10,105 bases of DNA. Origin: Rachicladosporium sp. CCFEE 5018 (lineage: Eukaryota; Ascomycota; Dothideomycetes; Cladosporiales; Cladosporiaceae). The notes beneath the pieces were generated by a model. The model worked only from the letters and a program-made list of their open reading frames with translations, did no database searches and was not told the origin of the DNA. Shown piece by piece: positions 7,017 through 10,105 of this stretch. The position numbers and the translations under genes are program-made. Position 1 is the first letter of the stretch, and the number at the start of each line of letters is the position of its first letter. The stretch lies in the NCBI GenBank assembly GCA_002077045.2, contig KZ111142.1, positions 1,888,460-1,898,564 of the forward strand. Reading direction: 5' to 3'.

Positions 7017-9035
7017 CTAGCCAGCCGGATTGACACAGCTAAAAGGCGTGATCGCCGTCTCCTTGAAAGTATTATGCATCCCAATAATACTCGCCCACAG
7101 CCCAAGCCCAGCAGTTGCCAACGCACCAGTCGCATACACCACATCAAACGAGTTCTTGAACGGCTTCTTCATGTATCCTCTGACCCATCGCTTTACGCCA
7201 GAGTCTTCGCGCTCGGCCACACCAGTCGCCGGGTCAAAGCGTTCGGTGTCGAGCATAGCGTCTTTCTGACAGTTGTACCCGACCTGCAGGATAGGTGGGA
7301 ACGTGTAGCTGAATTGCAGAATGCAGGCAGCACCGACGAAGGACGTCAGGTTCGCGATTTGAGGGATGCCAGCTGCGACGACGAAGGCCAGGGCCCAGTA
7401 GATCGGCGCGAAAGCGACCCAGATGAGCTTTCCCTTCTTCGTGTCGAGTGGCGGAAATTTGAAGACATCCCTGAACAACGATGCGTAGACGACTTTGATC
7501 CCGATATTGCCGTACAGCAGCGCAGCGATCAGTGCTGAAACAAAGCTAATAGCATTACCCAGCGTCTGCCAGTTGTACGCGCCACCGACACCAGGGATAC
7601 CCTGGAAAGCCACTGGGTAGGTGAACTGGCCTTGCGCGTTGTAGACCACCATGCCCATGATCAGGTAGACGCAGTAGATGAAGATCTCGGCGCAGATGAA
7701 GCCCTTCCAGAAGTCCATGGGTCTGCGCATCTCGGCCATGAGTTCGTTGAAGAGCGTGGCGCCACCGTAGGCGAAGACGCAGTTCATGAGGCCGTTGATG
7801 TTGTCCATTAGACCTTTGCCTGGAGGCAGGCCGGCGGAGGTGACGACGGGGCCGCGCTCGATGCCGTTGGTTGCTGCTGCTGCGTAGTCTGGGAGGAGGT
7901 TAGTAGAAGGTATCAGTGTGCAATGCGAAGAAGGACTGACTGGGTGGGTACTGGTGGACCACGACCATTGTCATGATGATGACAACGACGTTGAGCCAGA
8001 TCGCCAAGTTGGACAGCCACGAAAGACGCTGAAGGGTTCTGATCTGGCCGAACAAGAAGCCCAATACCGTGAAGACCACTTGGGCGACCACGAAGCAGAT
8101 GTAGCCATTTCCGTTCTTGCCCAACGCCATCTGCGCAAGACCTTGGCCGTTACTGACAATGATGAGGGAGACGTTGAGGAAGAACTGGAAGCTCTGCAAG
8201 ATGTTGACTACCATGCGTGCGGAGGGACCGAAAACACGGAACGCCAGATCGCCGTAGTTGCGCAGCGGGTAGCGAGTCGAATCGAGACCAATGAAGCACT
8301 GCCAGAGCTGCCAACCGGAGTAAGCTGCCATGCCACCGAAGACGGTGTACAGAGCAAATCCAGGGCCGTAGCCCATGTTGCTGATCGCCCAAGGCACGTT
8401 GTAAGGTCCGAGAATGTCGGTGGTGATCAGGTAGAAGATTGAGCCCCATCTGTAGAGTTCTATCAGTACAGTTCGTTATTGCAGACTCCGCCAGACTTAC
8501 GTAGCAGTGCGAATCGCTCGCTGCGCATTGTCCCACTCAGACTCGGTGATCCCATAGCGGCTCTCGCCGTGCGCAGCATCGGTCTTCTCGTTGTCAGAAC
8601 CACTGTGCGACGAAGAAGCGAGAGCAGCAGGTTCTTTATCCTGTTTGCGCCCAACGATAGTCTTCATCGATCCCGCCAAGCCAGCGTTGGAGACATCGAT
8701 GGTGCGCTCATACTCGCGAGAGCGATTCGCCCAGTAGTGGCTGTTTTGCTCATCAGCATCAGGCACTGGTGGACGTGTGAGGCTGCAGGAACATACTAGT
8801 CCTCAAATGTAATGTTGGTGTCAGTATAGATATGGCTGTTTCGCCTCGCTCCGCCACTCGCAACAGCAGCATCGTGAAGCTCCTGCCCGGTGCCGCCTAC
8901 ACTCCCTCTTCCCATATTATCAGCTTCATGACCAAGCTTAGGGTCCGCGACACCACCAATATTCGCGAAGGAAGTCATATTCGCTGCTGCCTCAGAAGCT
9001 TGTCCTCCAGGATGAGCATGCGAAAACGTACCCAT
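7017..9035 (-). CDS. AAAP-family amino acid transporter (fungal neutral amino acid permease type), 4 exons
   Basis: Exons 9035-8797, 8740-8501, 8449-7941 and 7888-7017 encode 619 residues. The protein belongs to the amino acid/auxin permease (Aa_trans) superfamily; fungal members such as Neurospora MTR import amino acids by proton symport across the plasma membrane. About 11 hydrophobic segments are visible between residue 161 and the end, starting WGSIFYLITTDILGPYNVPWA, then GFALYTVFGGMAAYSGW, NILQSFQFFLNVSLIIV and others, closing with VVYATGALATAGLGLWASIIG. Residues 1-160 form a hydrophilic tail with Ser/Gly/Ala-rich patches and the FEDYHYWANRSREYE motif typical of fungal relatives. The first two exons encode just this tail; TM1 begins at the start of exon 3. 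The ATG at 9035 is preceded by an in-frame TAG about 24 nt upstream. Substrate range cannot be read from sequence. Exon joins restore conserved text (EDYHYW, RTATWGS, YPPNYAAAA). Confidence 0.9.
7889..7940 (-). other. Transporter intron 3 (52 nt)
   Basis: The donor GTCAGT starts at 7940, the branch site is a perfect CTAAC, and the acceptor CCCAG ends at 7889. The join A|AC makes Asn330 in YPPNYAAAA. It is the only nearby donor that keeps frame; retention gives TAA at the branch site. Confidence 0.88.
8450..8500 (-). other. Transporter intron 2 (51 nt)
   Basis: The donor GTAAGT starts at 8500, a CTGAT branch-like site follows, and the acceptor TACAG ends at 8450. The join AC|A makes Thr160, directly before TM1. 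Confidence 0.92.
8741..8796 (-). other. Transporter intron 1 (56 nt)
   Basis: The donor GTATGT starts at 8796 inside what would otherwise be a TAG codon, and the acceptor AACAG ends at 8741. The join TA|C makes Tyr80 in FEDYHYW. A CTGAT branch-like site precedes the acceptor. Confidence 0.9.
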
Positions 9036-9157
9036 CGCGACGGAGGGATCACTAAGAGTCTATATGCCTTCCGCGGACTCCGCTTGATCCGTGTGCGTAC
9101 TCCACTTGAGTTGGGTCGAAGTCAATTCAGTAGCGACGATGGCGACACGAAAGAAGT

Positions 9158-9227
9158 GGAACCGATGAAAGCTTCCCGGCTGAAGCACTCGAGCTTGCCA
9201 TGACCCAAGCTCCCCCAGGAACCGATG
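9158..9227. repeat. Paired 10-mer GGAACCGATG in the transporter upstream region
   Basis: Exact copies lie at 9158-9167 and 9218-9227, 60 nt start to start, and about 125-190 nt before the transporter ATG. On the coding strand they read CATCGGTTCC. They may be paired factor sites or leader elements; no known factor is assigned. Confidence 0.4.
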
Positions 9228-9575
9228 TCACTGCAACACTCCTCGCAAGATTCAATAGATGACAGCATCGAGGTCGCAATGACGAATCATCGCGCTCGGA
9301 AGCCACGGAAGGGACGAGGGACCTGCCCGTTGGAGGCAGTCGGACTCGCGTCACGAAGCCACTTATGTAATGGAGGGCAGGGATTTGGCGATAGAGGGTG
9401 TAGACAAGCTTTTGGGCGTGGGATAAGCAACGCGGCTGCGGAGGTCAAGCCTTTTGCGTGAACAGAGTAGTGGATGGCTTAGCGAGACAGGAAGATATGT
9501 TGCGCAATTGGTGGACGGCATCCCCTGTGCAGGGCTAAAGTTTGACTTCGTCGTCGTCGGTTGTCCGCGGTCGAG

Positions 9576-9582
9576 TGAGTCA
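9576..9582. promoter_or_regulatory. Candidate GCN4/CPC1 (AP-1-like) site
   Basis: TGAGTCA is an exact match to TGASTCA, the site of the fungal amino acid starvation activator (Gcn4/CPC1/CpcA). It lies about 540 nt upstream of the amino acid transporter ATG, a fitting target, but a single 7-mer can occur by chance. Confidence 0.3.
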
Positions 9583-9777
9583 GTCACGCAATGCGACGCT
9601 GAAGTGTCGGCGGATTGCAGTAGCTTGCATGCAATATATGAAGGATCTCACTCCAGCGTAGTGCTTACGCAGCAGTCGGTGCACATCGAAGATGGGCATC
9701 ACGTAGAGCGATGGTACAGTTCCTGGCAAGATGGGTCACTTATGTTTGCTCTCAGTGCGTTCAGTAGGTCCACAACC

Positions 9778-10105
9778 CTATCTATACTTCATATCCCCCG
9801 GTCCTCTCGGCTCATCTCCCTGCAACTCCCCGACCTCCCTCTGTCCCTCCATTTCATGCGCATACGCCGGCTTAGCCTCCATCTCGTGCCTCGCAGTCTG
9901 GTGCTCATGCTCCGCCATATGCGGTACAGGCGAGTAGTACGGCTTGTGCACCTCACCAGGGTCCCTCACCATCGAGTCTCGCGGCCCAAGCTCTGCAACA
10001 CGACTGCGCTTCCGTCTTCGCATGAGGAACCAGACGAGGAAAGCTATGAGTGCGAGTATCGCGACAGCACCAATCGCTATTCCTGCGATGGCGCCGCCAG
10101 ACAGC
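9778..10105 (-). CDS. Single-pass membrane (probable surface) protein, C-terminal part
   Basis: The minus-strand frame is open from the right edge to a TAG at 9780-9778, giving 108 complete codons; the N-terminal part lies outside the window. The visible chain begins LSGGAIAGIAIGAVAILALI, a Gly/Ala/Ile-rich membrane segment of about 25 residues, and is followed at once by MRRRKRSR, a basic stop-transfer cluster that places the rest in the cytosol. The roughly 80-residue tail is hydrophilic, rich in His, Glu, Met and Pro (AEHEHQTARHEMEAKPAYAHEMEG) with two HEME words 12 residues apart. This design is common in Pezizomycotina surface proteins whose extracellular part is Ser/Thr-rich or carries WSC or other wall-related domains; the ectodomain here is unseen, so no specific function is claimed. 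Confidence 0.78.
   Translation of the reverse strand, partial: LSGGAIAGIAIGAVAILALIAFLVWFLMRRRKRSRVAELGPRDSMVRDPGEVHKPYYSPVPHMAEHEHQTARHEMEAKPAYAHEMEGQREVGELQGDEPRGPGDMKYR

Larger units (their letters stand above)
9036..9777. other. Intergenic region: transporter promoter and 3' flank of the membrane protein gene
   Basis: These 742 bases carry no convincing gene; the short open frames on both strands are low in recognisable motifs and contradict each other. They should hold the promoter of the minus-strand transporter. Two exact copies of GGAACCGATG lie 60 nt apart at 9158-9167 and 9218-9227, and a GCN4/CPC1-type TGAGTCA at 9576-9582. A CATATA-like AT patch at about 9632-9639 is too far from the ATG to be assigned. 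No tRNA was seen. Confidence 0.55.

Noticed and set aside
6927..7538. Long plus-strand open frame (203 codons) over the end of the transporter
   Set aside because: It begins with a non-ATG codon and lies antisense to well-conserved membrane segments; codon bias of the real gene keeps the opposite frame open.
7918..8442. Plus-strand open frame (174 codons), acidic product
   Set aside because: It is antisense to the transporter TM region; the Asp/Glu-rich text mirrors hydrophobic codons on the coding strand.
1..10105. Search for a biosynthetic, defence or mobile-element system
   Set aside because: The genes belong to unrelated core functions on both strands; no transposase, terminal repeat pair with a target duplication, CRISPR array or cluster enzyme was found.

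Overview
The window looks like nuclear DNA of a filamentous ascomycete fungus (Pezizomycotina). The evidence is short introns of 51-66 nt with CTRAY-type branch sites, a POB3-type FACT subunit without an HMG box, a fungal-type AAAP amino acid permease, a fungal single-pass surface protein with a Gly/Ala-rich membrane segment, and compact gene spacing. Class or genus cannot be fixed from the sequence alone. No prokaryotic, viral, transposon or CRISPR features were seen.

Layout from left to right. 1-576 (+): C-terminal part of a class II DAHP synthase, first enzyme of the shikimate pathway. 779-2008 (+): a Trm61/GCD14-family tRNA m1A methyltransferase with a mitochondrial-type N-terminus. 2157-2543 (-): a small secreted protein with four cysteines in the mature chain. 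2544-3239: a divergent intergenic region. 3240-4322 (+): an OXNAD1-like NAD-binding oxidoreductase in three exons, one of them only 30 nt. 4591-6354 (-): POB3, the SSRP1-like subunit of the FACT histone chaperone, whose ATG is split by an intron. 6355-7016: a gene-free stretch with a long inverted repeat. 7017-9035 (-): an 11-TM amino acid transporter in four exons. 9036-9777: a long intergenic region with a paired 10-mer and one GCN4/CPC1-type site. 9778-10105 (-): the C-terminus of a single-pass membrane protein, running off the right edge.

The genes do not form an obvious biosynthetic cluster or operon-like system. They are ordinary housekeeping and transport genes: aromatic amino acid synthesis, tRNA modification, redox, chromatin and amino acid uptake, plus one lineage-type secreted protein. 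The most interesting points are gene-structural: the split start codon of POB3 and the frame-preserving 30-nt exon in the oxidoreductase. The four-cysteine secreted protein, which I cannot assign to a family, comes next. I did not find convincing evidence of a novel multi-gene system.
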